Shown: piece by piece, positions 16,299-24,876 of the stretch
Layout: each line of letters begins with the position of its first letter
Numbering within the stretch: the first letter of the stretch is position 1
From: Cryptosporangium arvum DSM 44712
GTDB lineage: Bacteria > Actinomycetota > Actinomycetes > Mycobacteriales > Cryptosporangiaceae
NCBI RefSeq assembly: GCF_000585375.1
Contig: NZ_KK073874.1
Span: 1,736,001-1,800,000, forward strand
DNA: 64,000 bases
Direction: 5' to 3'
Notes under the pieces: generated by a model
Seen by the model: the letters and a program-made list of their open reading frames with translations, nothing else
Told to the model about the DNA's origin: nothing
Databases searched by the model: none
Made by a program: the position numbers and the translations under genes

Positions 16299-16628
16299 TC
16301 ATGCCACTGCCTCCCCGGTCAACAGGTCGTCCATGGTCCGGGCGAAGCCGGCCCAGATCTTCGTCGACTCCGCGAGCTGGAGCCTTCCGGCGTCGGTGAT
16401 GCCGTAGTACTTGCGGTGCGGGCCTTCCTCGCTCGGTACCACGTACGAGGTCAGGCACCCGGCCTGATAGAGACGCCGCAGCGTCCCGTAGACCGAAGCG
16501 TCCCCGACGTCCGCAAGCCCGGCGCCCCGCAGCCGGCGCAGCACGTCGTACCCGTAACCGTCCGCGTCCCTGATGACGGCGAGTACGGCCAGGTCGAGCA
16601 CGCCCTTGAGCAACTGTGTGGTGTCCAC
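16299..16628 (-). CDS. PadR-family transcriptional regulator
   Basis: This 109-residue winged-helix protein has the typical PadR beginning DTTQLLKGVLDLAVLAVIRD, DGYGYDVLRRLRGAGL, SVYGTLRRLYQAGCLTSYVV and the conserved GPHRKYYGITDAGRLQL. The GTG at 16628 is chosen because it gives the family N-terminus and has GCAGGAGG five bases upstream; the frame is open eight codons further. It precedes the HAAS membrane gene by 43 bases on the same strand and probably represses the pair. Confidence 0.93.
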   Translation of the reverse strand: MDTTQLLKGVLDLAVLAVIRDADGYGYDVLRRLRGAGLADVGDASVYGTLRRLYQAGCLTSYVVPSEEGPHRKYYGITDAGRLQLAESTKIWAGFARTMDDLLTGEAVA

Positions 16629-16652
16629 GTCCACCTCCTGCGGACGGGACAC

Positions 16653-16840
16653 TACTGCGCATTGCGTTATACCGGCAAGAGGGGGGCTGAGGTTGCGCTG
16701 CGCTTCGAGGCCCCTACGCAGCGTGCTGGGCCGGATTTATCAAATAATTGCGAACAATGCTATTCGCCGTCGTCACCGGCGCGTTCAAAACATTTGTTCC
16801 GACGCCGATCGGGCGCGTTATCAGCGTCCACGAACGACTA
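16653..16840. other. AT-richer intergenic segment between padR and lsr2
   Basis: No gene is seen. The stretch around 16736-16795 (TTTATCAAATAATTGCG, AAAACATTTG) is clearly AT-richer than the surroundings and could hold the padR promoter or Lsr2 binding sites. There are two short minus-strand -10-like hexamers but no confident promoter. Confidence 0.5.
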
Positions 16841-16874
16841 ACGCCCGGACGACGTGGTGCTGTCGTCCGGGCGT
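16841..16874 (-). terminator. lsr2 terminator hairpin
   Basis: ACGCCCGGACGAC (16841-16853) pairs perfectly with GTCGTCCGGGCGT (16862-16874) across an eight-base loop, 36 bases after the lsr2 stop. It is followed on the minus strand by TTAGTCGTT rather than a long U-tract. Confidence 0.75.
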
Positions 16875-16910
16875 GCGGGAGCGGGGCGAGATGTTCGCGC
16901 TACTCCATCG

Positions 16911-17351
16911 TCAGCCGGAGAAGGCGGGCTGCTCGCTGTTCGCGGCGGGGCGGCCCGCGGGTGCGGAATCCGCATCGGACTCCGACTCCGAGAAGTGACC
17001 GCGGTAGCGCTCGACGACCTCCTTGGGCAGGCGGCCGCGAGCGCTCACGTCGATACCGCTGGCCTCGGCCCACTCGCGGATCGCCGCGTTTTCCGCGCGC
17101 GTGCTCGACGCCCCCGGGGTGCTTCCGGCCTGCTTGCGTCCCTTTCGGACGGTGCTGCCACCGGTACGCCGACCGGCCCGCACGTATTCGTCGAGAATCT
17201 CGCGGAGCTTGGTCTGATTAGCCGCGCCCAAATCGATTTCGTACTCGACACCGTCGATCCCGAAGTTCACCGTCGGACGGTCGACGACAGTCGGGTCGAT
17301 TTCTGAGTTATCGAGGTCATCGGTGAGAATGACCAGTTCTTTCCTCGCCAT
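16911..17351 (-). CDS. lsr2: Lsr2-type nucleoid-associated protein
   Basis: This 146-residue Lsr2 has MARKELVILTDDLD and the dimerisation region TVNFGIDGVEYEIDLGAANQTKLREILDEYV, a basic linker, and the C-terminal DNA-binding domain ENAAIREWAEASGIDVSARGRLPKEVVERY with the RGR minor-groove clamp. Lsr2 bridges and silences AT-rich, often foreign, DNA. It is longer than the usual ~110-115 residues because of an acidic Ser/Asp/Ala tail after RGHF. The ATG at 17351 has no ribosome site; a TATTAT box seven bases upstream suggests a leaderless message. Confidence 0.95.
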   Translation of the reverse strand: MARKELVILTDDLDNSEIDPTVVDRPTVNFGIDGVEYEIDLGAANQTKLREILDEYVRAGRRTGGSTVRKGRKQAGSTPGASSTRAENAAIREWAEASGIDVSARGRLPKEVVERYRGHFSESESDADSAPAGRPAANSEQPAFSG

Positions 17352-17358
17352 GCCGGGC

Positions 17359-17364
17359 ATAATA
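17359..17364 (-). promoter_or_regulatory. lsr2 -10 box (leaderless start)
   Basis: On the minus strand TATTAT is followed by seven bases and then the lsr2 ATG, which places transcription initiation at the start codon. No purine-rich ribosome site precedes the ATG, consistent with leaderless translation. The -35 element is weak. Confidence 0.5.
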
Positions 17365-17447
17365 CAGCACCTTGTTAGGAGTCCCGATAAAGGGGTGGGA
17401 AATGCCGATACCCGGGTGTCGCACATTTTTTCGGCGTCCACCAGCTG

Positions 17448-17475
17448 TTGACTCCTGATTTGTCCGCATTATCGT
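17448..17475 (+). promoter_or_regulatory. promoter for the poly-lysine peptide gene
   Basis: TTGACT (17448-17453) and TATCGT (17470-17475) are separated by 16 bases and lie about 55 bases before the ATG at 17530. It is the best sigma-70-type promoter on the plus strand between lsr2 and the acyl-CoA dehydrogenase. Confidence 0.5.
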
Positions 17476-17529
17476 GGGGAGGTTCGTGCCGTGTCCGAGG
17501 GGGGCACGGCGGGAAGAGGGGGGTACGCC

Positions 17530-17583
17530 ATGGCGAAGAAGAAGAAGGACAAGAAGAAGAGCGGCAAGAAAAAGAAGAAGTAG
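17530..17583 (+). CDS. 17-residue poly-lysine peptide
   Basis: ATG GCG then almost only AAG/AAA codons encode MAKKKKDKKKSGKKKKK and a TAG stop: 13 of 17 residues are lysine. A strong purine-rich site (GGGAAGAGGGGGG) lies about seven bases upstream, a TTGACT/TATCGT promoter before that, and a long hairpin begins 11 bases after the stop. Those three elements make a self-contained gene despite its size. Such a basic peptide would bind nucleic acid or ribosomes; compare the very short basic ribosomal proteins (bL37, bS22) of mycobacteria, although the sequence is not theirs. It is divergent from lsr2. Function unknown. Confidence 0.6.
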   Translation: MAKKKKDKKKSGKKKKK

Positions 17584-17593
17584 CCGCTCGATC

Positions 17594-17629
17594 CGGGGTG
17601 CGGACGTCCTGCGGGGCGTCCGCACCTTC
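17594..17629 (+). terminator. terminator hairpin after the poly-lysine ORF
   Basis: GGTGCGGACG (17597-17606) pairs with CGTCCGCACC (17617-17626); three further inner pairs leave a TGCG tetraloop. TTCGTGT follows. It separates the peptide gene from the acyl-CoA dehydrogenase gene. Confidence 0.75.
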
Positions 17630-17657
17630 GTGTCCGGCGGCGCGACGGAGGGAACTC

Positions 17658-18803
17658 ATGAGCTGGTACACCCCGGAGCGGCAGCTGTTACGTGCCAGCA
17701 CCCGGCGCTTCACCGAGCGGGAGATCGTTCCGCAGTTGCCCGCCTGGGAGGAAGCCGGCGAACTGCCGCGCTCCCTGCACCGCGCCGCCGCGAAGGCCGG
17801 CCTGCTCGGGGTCGGGTTCCCGGAGAGCGTCGGCGGGAGCGGCGGTGACCCGATCGACGTCCAGATCATCGTCGAGGAGATGATCCTTTCCGGCGGGTCG
17901 TCGGGGCTGATCGCCGGGCTGTTCACCCACGGCATCGGCCTGCCGCACCTGGTCGCGGCGGGCGATCCCGACCAGATCGACCGCTTCGTCCGCCCGGTGC
18001 TCGCCGGTGAGAACATCGCCGCGCTCGCGGTCACCGAGCCCGAAGGCGGCTCGGACGTCGCCGCGCTGCGGACCCGCGCGGTCCGCGACGGCGACCACTA
18101 CGTCGTCACCGGGTCGAAGCTGTTCATCACCTCCGGCGTGCGCGCCGACGCCGTCACCACCGCGGTCCGTACCGGTGGACCGGGGGCCGGTGGGATCTCG
18201 CTACTGGTGATCGAGCGCGGAACGCCGGGCTTCACGGTCTCGTCGCCGCTGAAGAAGATGGGCTGGTGGTGCTCCGACACCGCGGAACTGCGGTTCGACG
18301 GCGCCCGGGTGCCGGCGGCGAACCTCGTCGGGGCCGAGAACTCCGGGTTCGGCCAGCTGATGACGCAGTTCGCGGCGGAGCGGCTCGGGCTCGCCGTGCA
18401 GGCGTACGCGACCGCGGCCCGGTGCCTCGCGCTCACCCTCGACTGGGTGAAGATCCGCGAGACCTTCGACCGCCCACTGGCCTCGCGCCAGGTCGTGCGG
18501 CACAAGCTGGCGGAGATGGCGCGCCAGGTCGACGTCTCACGGACCTACACGCGGGCGGTGATCGACGACTGGCTCGCGGACCCGACCCGCGGTGACCTCG
18601 TGTCCCGCGTCGCGATGGCGAAGAACACCGCGGTCGAGGCCTGCGACGAGGCCGTCGACACGGCCGTGCAGTTGCACGGCGGCCTGGGCTACCTGCGTGA
18701 ATCCGAAGTGGAGCGGCACTACCGCGACAGCCGGATCCTCGGGATCGGCGGCGGCACCACCGAGATCATGACCGAGCTGATCGCCCGGCTGCTGCTCGCG
18801 TGA
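17658..18803 (+). CDS. acyl-CoA dehydrogenase
   Basis: This 381-residue flavoprotein has the full acyl-CoA dehydrogenase layout: N-terminal helices with FTEREIVPQLPAWEE, the flavin/substrate segment ALAVTEPEGGSDVAALRTRA, DHYVVTGSKLFITSG, and the C-terminal QLHGGLGYLRESEVERHYRDSRILGIGGGTTEIM. The usual catalytic glutamate position falls in GGTTEIM. The enzyme introduces a 2,3-double bond into an acyl-CoA; chain-length preference is not readable. The ATG at 17658 has GGAGGGA upstream. It is convergent with the CoA-transferase genes across a shared hairpin, and a joint role in acid catabolism is plausible. Confidence 0.94.
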   Translation: MSWYTPERQLLRASTRRFTEREIVPQLPAWEEAGELPRSLHRAAAKAGLLGVGFPESVGGSGGDPIDVQIIVEEMILSGGSSGLIAGLFTHGIGLPHLVAAGDPDQIDRFVRPVLAGENIAALAVTEPEGGSDVAALRTRAVRDGDHYVVTGSKLFITSGVRADAVTTAVRTGGPGAGGISLLVIERGTPGFTVSSPLKKMGWWCSDTAELRFDGARVPAANLVGAENSGFGQLMTQFAAERLGLAVQAYATAARCLALTLDWVKIRETFDRPLASRQVVRHKLAEMARQVDVSRTYTRAVIDDWLADPTRGDLVSRVAMAKNTAVEACDEAVDTAVQLHGGLGYLRESEVERHYRDSRILGIGGGTTEIMTELIARLLLA

Positions 18804-18808
18804 GCGCC

Positions 18809-18843
18809 GGACCCTCCGGCGGCGCGAGGCCACCGGAGGGTCC
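18809..18843. terminator. bidirectional terminator between acyl-CoA dehydrogenase and scoB
   Basis: GGACCCTCCGG (18809-18819) pairs perfectly with CCGGAGGGTCC (18833-18843) over a 13-base loop. It lies in the 45-base gap between two convergent genes and can serve both. Confidence 0.8.
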
Positions 18844-18848
18844 GCCGG

Positions 18849-19478
18849 TCACACCTTCAGCGGGGCCGCGGTGGCGGCCACCACCTCGTCCACGGTGACG
18901 CCCGGCGCGGTCTCGACCAGCTCCAGGCCGTTCGGCGTCACCTCGATCACCGCGAGGTCGGTGATGATCTGCTGCACGCACGCCTTGCCGGTCAGCGGCA
19001 GCGAGCACTCCTCCAGGATCTTGGCGCTGCCATCGCGCGCCACGTGCTCCATCACGACGATGACCCGCTTGGCCCCGTGCACCAGGTCCATTGCGCCGCC
19101 CATGCCCTTGATCATCTTGCCGGGGATGACCCAGTTCGCGATGTCGCCGGTCGCCGAGACCTGCATGGCCCCGAGGATCGCGACGTCGATGTGACCACCG
19201 CGGATCATCGCGAACGACATCGCGGAGTCGAAGAACGACGCCCCGGGCAGGAGCGTGACGGTCTCCTTGCCGGCGTTGATCAGGTCGGGGTCCTCGTCGC
19301 CCTCGTAGGGGTAGGGCCCGACGCCGAGGATGCCGTTCTCCGACTGCAGCGTGACGTGCACACCGTCGGGCACGTAGTTCGGGATCAGCGTCGGCAGCCC
19401 GATGCCGAGGTTCACGTACTGACCGTCACGCAGCTCCAGGGCCGCCCGTGCGGCCAGCTGCTCACGCGTCAACGCCAT
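18849..19478 (-). CDS. 3-oxoacid CoA-transferase subunit B
   Basis: This 209-residue beta subunit of a family I CoA-transferase has [14 protein letters not shown], the catalytic Glu in LQSENGILG, then [35 protein letters not shown] and [13 protein letters not shown]. With subunit A it transfers CoA from succinyl-CoA to a 3-oxoacid such as acetoacetate or 3-oxoadipate; the sequence does not distinguish these. It begins three bases after the stop of subunit A. Neighbouring FAH, amidohydrolase and acyl-CoA dehydrogenase genes suggest a catabolic role. Confidence 0.93.
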   Translation of the reverse strand: MALTREQLAARAALELRDGQYVNLGIGLPTLIPNYVPDGVHVTLQSENGILGVGPYPYEGDEDPDLINAGKETVTLLPGASFFDSAMSFAMIRGGHIDVAILGAMQVSATGDIANWVIPGKMIKGMGGAMDLVHGAKRVIVVMEHVARDGSAKILEECSLPLTGKACVQQIITDLAVIEVTPNGLELVETAPGVTVDEVVAATAAPLKV

Positions 19479-19481
19479 GTC

Positions 19482-20234
19482 TCAGGCCTCCGAACGGGGT
19501 CGGGTGGTGCGCTTCTCGATCTGCTTGCCCTCGACACCCACCGGCCCGACCACCCGCTGCACGAAGACCCCGGGTACGTGAACCTGTTCCGGGAGGATCG
19601 ACCCCGGCTCCACCAGTTCCTCGACCTCGGCGATGGTGATCCGCCCCGCCATCGCGACGAGCGGGTTGAAGTTCCGGGCCGACTCGTGCATCACGAGGTT
19701 GCCGTGCCGGTCGCCGACCGCGGCGCGCACCAGCGCGAACTCGGTGACGATGCCCTCCTCGAGGACGTACTCCTGGCCGCCGAACTCCCGAACTTCCTTC
19801 GGGGGCGACGAAACCACCACGTCACCGGACGGTCCGTACCGCCACGGCAGCCCGCCGTCGGCGATCATCGTCCCCACGCCGGCGGGCGTGAAGAACGCCG
19901 GGATTCCGGACCCACCGGCGCGCAGCCGCTCGGCCAGCGTGCCCTGCGGGGTCAGCTCCACCTCGAGCTCGCCGCCCAGGTACTGGCGCGCGAACTCCTT
20001 GTTCTCGCCGACGTAGGAGCCGGTCACCCGGGAGATCCGGTGGTCCTTGAGCAGGACGCCCAGCCCCCAGACGTCGACCCCGCAGTTGTTCGACACGACC
20101 CGGAGGTCGTCGACGCCGGTCGCGTGCAGGGCTTCGATCAGCACGTGCGGGATCCCGCACAGCCCGAACCCACCCACGGCCAGCGACGCGCCGGCCGCGA
20201 TATCCGCGACCGCTTCCGCCGCTGACGACACCAC
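19482..20234 (-). CDS. 3-oxoacid CoA-transferase subunit A
   Basis: This is the 250-residue alpha subunit: LAVGGFGLCGIPHVLIEALH, RVVSNNCGVDVWGLGVLL, SYVGENKEFARQYLGGELEVELTPQGTLAERLRAGGSGIPAFFTPAGVGT. The start is unclear. The annotated GTG at 20234 has no ribosome site. A strong GGAGG lies further upstream, with an in-frame ATC six bases after it at 20249, giving ISANKVVSSAAEAV, which matches the usual NKV-type N-terminus of homologues. Upstream is a -10-like TATAAG on the minus strand (20275-20280). It is coupled to subunit B. Confidence 0.92.
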   Translation of the reverse strand: MVSSAAEAVADIAAGASLAVGGFGLCGIPHVLIEALHATGVDDLRVVSNNCGVDVWGLGVLLKDHRISRVTGSYVGENKEFARQYLGGELEVELTPQGTLAERLRAGGSGIPAFFTPAGVGTMIADGGLPWRYGPSGDVVVSSPPKEVREFGGQEYVLEEGIVTEFALVRAAVGDRHGNLVMHESARNFNPLVAMAGRITIAEVEELVEPGSILPEQVHVPGVFVQRVVGPVGVEGKQIEKRTTRPRSEA

Positions 20235-20333
20235 TTTGTTCGCGCTGATGTCACACCTCCGCTATGTCGACCGTCTTATATTGCGTGACGGTATCTCGCC
20301 TGGTCAGTGTGTTCAAAGCACGCCAGCCGGCGG

Positions 20334-21290
20334 TCAGCTTTGTGCCGTGAACCCCGACGCCGTGACGAACGGCTCGATCGGCCGGGCCTCGACGCCGGCC
20401 ACCACCCGGTTGACGGTCCCACCCAGCAGTTCGACGCTGGTCTCGACGACGTCGCCCGGCGCCAGCGGAGCGTGGAAGTCCCGGCCGTGGCGGCCCCACA
20501 GTTCGGCCAGGCAGCCGCCCTGGCAGGTGCCGGACCCGAGCAGGTCGCCGGGGCGGATCTCGGTGCCCCGGGAGGCGTAGGCGGCCAGGGCCGGGAACGT
20601 CCAGGCCATGTTGTCGAGCCGGTCGCAACCGACCAGCTCACCGTTCACCCGCACCTCCATGCGCAGGTCGAACGACGAACCGGACGCGCGCGGCGCCAGC
20701 TCGTCGGCGGTGACGAAGTACCGGCCGAGCGTGGTCGCGGTGTCCTTGCCCTTGGCCGGGCCGAGCTTCAGCGTCATCTCGTGGAACTGGACGTCGCGGG
20801 CGGAGAAGTCGTTGAGCACGACGTAACCGGCGATGTGGTCCGCCGCCTCGTCGACGGTCAGGTCACGGCCGGTGCGTCCGACGACCGCCGCCACCTCGAG
20901 CTCGAAGTCGAACGCGACGCAGTTCGGCGGTACCGGGACGTCCGCGGTCGGACCGGTGATCGCGTACGGGTTGCTGAAGTAGAACGTCGGGATCTCGAAG
21001 AACTCCGGTGAGACCGTCGCCGCCGGGTCGAACAGCTTGACGATGCCCGCGGTGTGCTCCGGGAACGTCGAGAAGTCGCGGAACGTCGTGGGTTCGAGCG
21101 GCGCCAGCAGCTCGGCGTCGGCCTCGGCGGTGACGGTCGCGCGCTCGCGCAGCGCGGCCTCGGCGACGGCGGCCAGACGGCCGTCGAGCAGCGGGATCAG
21201 GTCCCGCTCGCCGGGCAGGTCGACCAGGTCGCCGCGGTCGACGACGGCGAGCTGTGGGCCGGACGCGGTGTTCCGCCGGACGATCCTCAT
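20334..21290 (-). CDS. fumarylacetoacetate hydrolase-family protein
   Basis: This 318-residue protein has the FAH fold: an N-terminal domain with TFRDFSTFPEHTAGIVKLFD and a catalytic domain with FDFELEVAAVVGRTGRDL, GYVVLNDFSARDVQF, KGKDTATTLGRYFVT, LDNMAWTFPALAAYAS and PGDLLGSGTCQGG. The acidic metal ligands in FELEVA and NDFSARD are present. Members cleave fumarylacetoacetate or hydrolyse/decarboxylate ring-cleavage products. The FPALAAYASRGTEIRPGDLL segment resembles true fumarylacetoacetases more than small hydratases, but the substrate is unproven. It diverges from the amidohydrolase-cyclase pair. Confidence 0.9.
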   Translation of the reverse strand: MRIVRRNTASGPQLAVVDRGDLVDLPGERDLIPLLDGRLAAVAEAALRERATVTAEADAELLAPLEPTTFRDFSTFPEHTAGIVKLFDPAATVSPEFFEIPTFYFSNPYAITGPTADVPVPPNCVAFDFELEVAAVVGRTGRDLTVDEAADHIAGYVVLNDFSARDVQFHEMTLKLGPAKGKDTATTLGRYFVTADELAPRASGSSFDLRMEVRVNGELVGCDRLDNMAWTFPALAAYASRGTEIRPGDLLGSGTCQGGCLAELWGRHGRDFHAPLAPGDVVETSVELLGGTVNRVVAGVEARPIEPFVTASGFTAQS

Positions 21291-21465
21291 CGAGCGCCTC
21301 CTCGGTGCTGTCTGGACGTCACGCTAGGGCGCCGGGCCAGGGGCACGGAAATAGACGTTCCGACTAGTGGTGATCGGCTTCCTCGATGGTTCGTATCGAC
21401 AAGATCCATTTCCGCAGGTGTGTCGGGCGACCGTACGGTTTCCGGGTGGAGAGGAAGGCGCCGCG

Positions 21466-22455
21466 ATGACGCACGCTGTTGATCTGCACGCGCACGCGTT
21501 GGTGGGGCGAGCCGAAGGGCTGGTCGCCGACGAGCCGGCGCTCGCGCGGTCCCGGGTCGCCGAGGCCCGTGCGGCGGGGGCGGAGAGCAGCGCGGTCAAC
21601 CGGGAGCAGATCGCCGCGATCGTGCCGGCGCTCACCGACCCCGCCCTGCGCCTCGCGGCCATGGACCGGGCCGGGCTCGACGTGCAGGTGGTCAGCCCGA
21701 TGCCGATCCACCACTACTGGGCCGGGGCGCCGCTCGCGGAGAGGTACGCGCGCACGGTGAACGACGGCATCCTGACGCACTGCGCGGCCGCTCCGGACCG
21801 GCTGCTGGGTCTGGGCACGGTGCCGCTCCAGCACCCCGCGCTGGCCGTGTCCGAGCTGACCAGGGCCGTCGCCGACGGGCTGCGTGGCGTCGAGGTCTCG
21901 ACGTACGTGGACGGGCGCGAGCTGTCCGACCCGTCACTCGAGCCGTTCTGGGCCCGCGCCGAGGAACTGGGCGCGATCGTGTTCGTGCACCCGTGGGGCT
22001 GCACGCTGGGGGAGCGGCTCGACCTGGCGTACCTGTCGAACACGATCGGCAACCCGCTGGAGACGACGCTCGCGCTGTCGCGGCTGATCTTCTCCGGGCT
22101 GCTCGACCGGCGGCCGGGGCTGCGCATCGTGGCCGCGCACGGCGGCGGCTACCTGCCGGTGTACTCCAGCCGCGCCGACCACGCCTGGGAAGCGCGGCGG
22201 GACGCGCGCACGTGCGCCTCACGCCCCAGCGAGTACCTGCGCCGGTTCTGGTACGACTCGCTGGTCTACACCGGCGAGGCGCTCGACCGGCTGGTCGCCG
22301 CGGTCGGCGCGGACCGCGTCGTGCTCGGCACCGACCATCCGTTCGACATGGGGGTCACCGACCCGCTCGACCGGCTCGCCCTCGCGTCCCTCGACGCCGA
22401 TTCGGCCGACGCGATCCGCGGCGGCAACGCCACCGCACTCCTGGGGATGAAATGA
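21466..22455 (+). CDS. amidohydrolase-2 family protein (ACMSD-like)
   Basis: This 329-residue TIM-barrel metal hydrolase has N-terminal VDLHAHAL (metal HxH), MDRAGLDVQVVSPMP, FVHPWGC, the HGGGYLPVYSSRADHAW segment with the metal His, and the catalytic Asp in VVLGTDHPFDMG. This arrangement is that of the 2-amino-3-carboxymuconate-semialdehyde decarboxylase branch, whose members decarboxylate or hydrolyse aromatic breakdown products. The ATG at 21466 is chosen with GGAGAGGAAGG upstream. The stop overlaps the next start (ATGA), so it is coupled to the cyclase-family gene. Confidence 0.9.
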   Translation: MTHAVDLHAHALVGRAEGLVADEPALARSRVAEARAAGAESSAVNREQIAAIVPALTDPALRLAAMDRAGLDVQVVSPMPIHHYWAGAPLAERYARTVNDGILTHCAAAPDRLLGLGTVPLQHPALAVSELTRAVADGLRGVEVSTYVDGRELSDPSLEPFWARAEELGAIVFVHPWGCTLGERLDLAYLSNTIGNPLETTLALSRLIFSGLLDRRPGLRIVAAHGGGYLPVYSSRADHAWEARRDARTCASRPSEYLRRFWYDSLVYTGEALDRLVAAVGADRVVLGTDHPFDMGVTDPLDRLALASLDADSADAIRGGNATALLGMK

Positions 22456-23405
22456 CCGACGTCGATTCCGCGATCGCGACGATGGCGGCCGAGTGCCGCA
22501 ACTGGGGCCGGTGGGGACCAGACGACGTGCTCGGCACCCTCAACCACCTCGATGTCGACGCTCGTCAGCGCGCCGCCGCGCTGGTACGCCGGGGTGCGTC
22601 GTTCTCGCTCTCGATGCGGTTCGAGGCCGACGGCCCGCAGAAGGGGTGGCGCCGGCGCACGAACCCGGTGCACACGATGCTCGACACCGGCGTGGACGCG
22701 GTGGCCGGTCACCAGGGTTTCCCGCACGGCATCGGTGGCGCCGACGACGTGATCGCGATGCCGCTGCAGTGCGCGACGCAGTGGGACGGGCTCGGCCACA
22801 TCTTCGACCGGGGCAAGGCCTGGAACGGGCGCCCGGCCGAACAGGTGGTGAGCTCGCTGGGTGACCTGGTCACCGGTATCGAGCACATGGCCGCGGACGT
22901 GGCCGGGCGCGGCGTACTCCTGGACGTCGGGCGCGAGTTCGGTACGGACGGCGTGCTGCCCGACGGGTTCGCGATCGGCGTCGACCACCTGGAACAGGTG
23001 GCTTCGGCCCAGGGGGTGACCGTCGGGCGCGGGGACATCGTGCTGGTGCGCACCGGGCAGCTCGGGGCGTGCCGTTCGTTGCCGGGCTGGGGCGAGTTCG
23101 CCGGTGGGGCGGCACCGGGCCTCTCGTTCTGGACGGCACCGTGGCTGCACCGCACCGAGATCGCCGCGATCGCGACCGACACCTGGGGGTTCGAGGTGCG
23201 GCCGAACGAGTTCCCGGTCGCGTTCCAGCCGCTGCACCAGATCGCGATCCCGAACATCGGGCTCCTGATCGGCGAGATGTGGGACCTCGACGCGCTGGCG
23301 GCGGACTGCGCCGCCGACGGCGTCTACGAGTTCTTCCTCGTCGCGGCCCCGCTCCCGATCACCGGCGCGGTGGGGTCCCCCGTGAACCCCCTGGCGCTCA
23401 AGTGA
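22452..23405 (+). CDS. cyclase-family metal-dependent hydrolase
   Basis: This 317-residue protein of the cyclase/KynB-like superfamily has the long form seen with aromatic catabolism genes: [39 protein letters not shown] (metal site), [49 protein letters not shown], and [20 protein letters not shown]. Family members hydrolyse amides or lactones (arylformamidase, isatin hydrolase), so an N-formyl or ring-opened substrate is plausible. It is coupled to the amidohydrolase (ATGA). Its last eight bases overlap the convergent glyA gene. Confidence 0.88.
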   Translation: MTDVDSAIATMAAECRNWGRWGPDDVLGTLNHLDVDARQRAAALVRRGASFSLSMRFEADGPQKGWRRRTNPVHTMLDTGVDAVAGHQGFPHGIGGADDVIAMPLQCATQWDGLGHIFDRGKAWNGRPAEQVVSSLGDLVTGIEHMAADVAGRGVLLDVGREFGTDGVLPDGFAIGVDHLEQVASAQGVTVGRGDIVLVRTGQLGACRSLPGWGEFAGGAAPGLSFWTAPWLHRTEIAAIATDTWGFEVRPNEFPVAFQPLHQIAIPNIGLLIGEMWDLDALAADCAADGVYEFFLVAAPLPITGAVGSPVNPLALK

Positions 23406-24876
23406 TCAGGCCGAGGTCGATCTCGGGGTAGAGCGGGAAGTCGCGCAAGAGGTCGCTGGTGCGGGTGCGTGCCTCGGCGGCGACGGCGCTGTCCAGCGCG
23501 AACTTGGCCTTGCTCGAGCCGTCGGTCGTCACCGCGGCCAGCACGGTCGCGATCACGTCCGCGATCTCGGCGATCTGGTCGGCGCCCATGCCGAGCGTCG
23601 TCACCGCCGGCGTTCCCAGGCGCAGGCCGCTCGTGTACCAGGGCCCGTTCGCGTCGAACGGCAGCGAGTTGCGGTTGAGCGTCAGGCCCACCGACCGCAG
23701 CGCGCTCTCGGCCTGCCGCCCGGTGAGCCCGTAGCTCGCGGCGACGTCCACCAGCACGATGTGGTTGTCGGTGCCGCCGGTCAGCACCTCGACCTTGCGC
23801 TGCTGCAGCTCGGCCGCGAGCGTCCGCGCGTTCTCGACGACGTTCGCCGCGTACGACGCGAACGACGGTTCGAGTGCTTCGGTGAACGCGACCGCCTTCG
23901 CCGCGATCGCGTGCGGCAGCGGCCCGCCCAGCACCGTCGGGCACCCCTTGTCGACGGCGTCGGCGAACTCCGACGTGCACAGCACCATCCCGCCGCGGGG
24001 ACCGCGCAGCGTCTTGTGCGTGGTGGACGTGACGACGTGCGCGTGCGCGACCGGGTCGTGGTCACCGGTGAACACCTTCCCGGCCACCAGCCCGGCGAAG
24101 TGCGCCATGTCGACCATCAGCACCGCGCCGACCTCGTCGGCGATCTCGCGCAGCGCCGCGAAGTCGATCAGGCGGGTGTACGCGCTGTATCCCGCGAGCA
24201 GGATCAGCGGGCGCACCTCGCGCACCTGCGCACGCACGGCATCCAGGTCGAGCAGCTTGGTCTCGGGATCCACCGTGTACGACCGCGCGTCGAACAGCCG
24301 CGCCGAGACGTTGAACCGGTACCCGTGGGTCAGGTGACCGCCGGAGTAGTAGTCCATGCCGAGCAGCTTCTGGTCGAGCACCTCCCGGCGGAGCTCGGCC
24401 CACTCGGCGTCGGTGAGCGCGGACGCGTTCTTGCGCCCGAACTTCTCGATGATGCCGCTCTCGACCCGGGTGGCCAGGATGCTCAGGAACGCGACCAGGT
24501 TGGCGTCGATACCGGAGTGCGGTTGCACGTAGGCGTGCTCGGCGCCGAACAGCTGCCGGGCCAGGCCGGCCGCGTGGGCCTCGATCGTGTCGACGTTGTC
24601 GCAGCCGGCGTAGAAGCGGTGGCCGGGCGCGCCCTCGGCGTACTTGTCGGTGAACAGGTTGCCCTGCGCCAGCTGCACCGCCAGCGAGCTGAAGTTCTCG
24701 CTCGCGATCAGCTTCACGTTCGACCGCTGGTCGGTGAGTTCCTGCACGATCCCGCCGGCGACCGTGGGGTCGACCGTGGTGATCTGGTCGAGCGAGGCGA
24801 AGAACGCCAGGGCTCCGGGATCGGGGGCCGCTCCCTCGAGGCCGGCCAGGTAACGCAGGGCGCTGAGCTCGGACAT
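23398..24876 (-). CDS. glyA: serine hydroxymethyltransferase, long form
   Basis: This 492-residue PLP enzyme interconverts serine and glycine with tetrahydrofolate. Motifs: [64 protein letters not shown], and the PLP lysine in [14 protein letters not shown]. It is longer than the usual ~420 residues because of an insert after the first PLP-cradle motif (residues about 140-175, [20 protein letters not shown] and following). The ATG at 24876 begins [13 protein letters not shown]. It diverges from a second, shorter SHMT across a 205-base gap and converges with the cyclase gene, overlapping it by 8 bases. Confidence 0.94.
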   Translation of the reverse strand: MSELSALRYLAGLEGAAPDPGALAFFASLDQITTVDPTVAGGIVQELTDQRSNVKLIASENFSSLAVQLAQGNLFTDKYAEGAPGHRFYAGCDNVDTIEAHAAGLARQLFGAEHAYVQPHSGIDANLVAFLSILATRVESGIIEKFGRKNASALTDAEWAELRREVLDQKLLGMDYYSGGHLTHGYRFNVSARLFDARSYTVDPETKLLDLDAVRAQVREVRPLILLAGYSAYTRLIDFAALREIADEVGAVLMVDMAHFAGLVAGKVFTGDHDPVAHAHVVTSTTHKTLRGPRGGMVLCTSEFADAVDKGCPTVLGGPLPHAIAAKAVAFTEALEPSFASYAANVVENARTLAAELQQRKVEVLTGGTDNHIVLVDVAASYGLTGRQAESALRSVGLTLNRNSLPFDANGPWYTSGLRLGTPAVTTLGMGADQIAEIADVIATVLAAVTTDGSSKAKFALDSAVAAEARTRTSDLLRDFPLYPEIDLGLIT

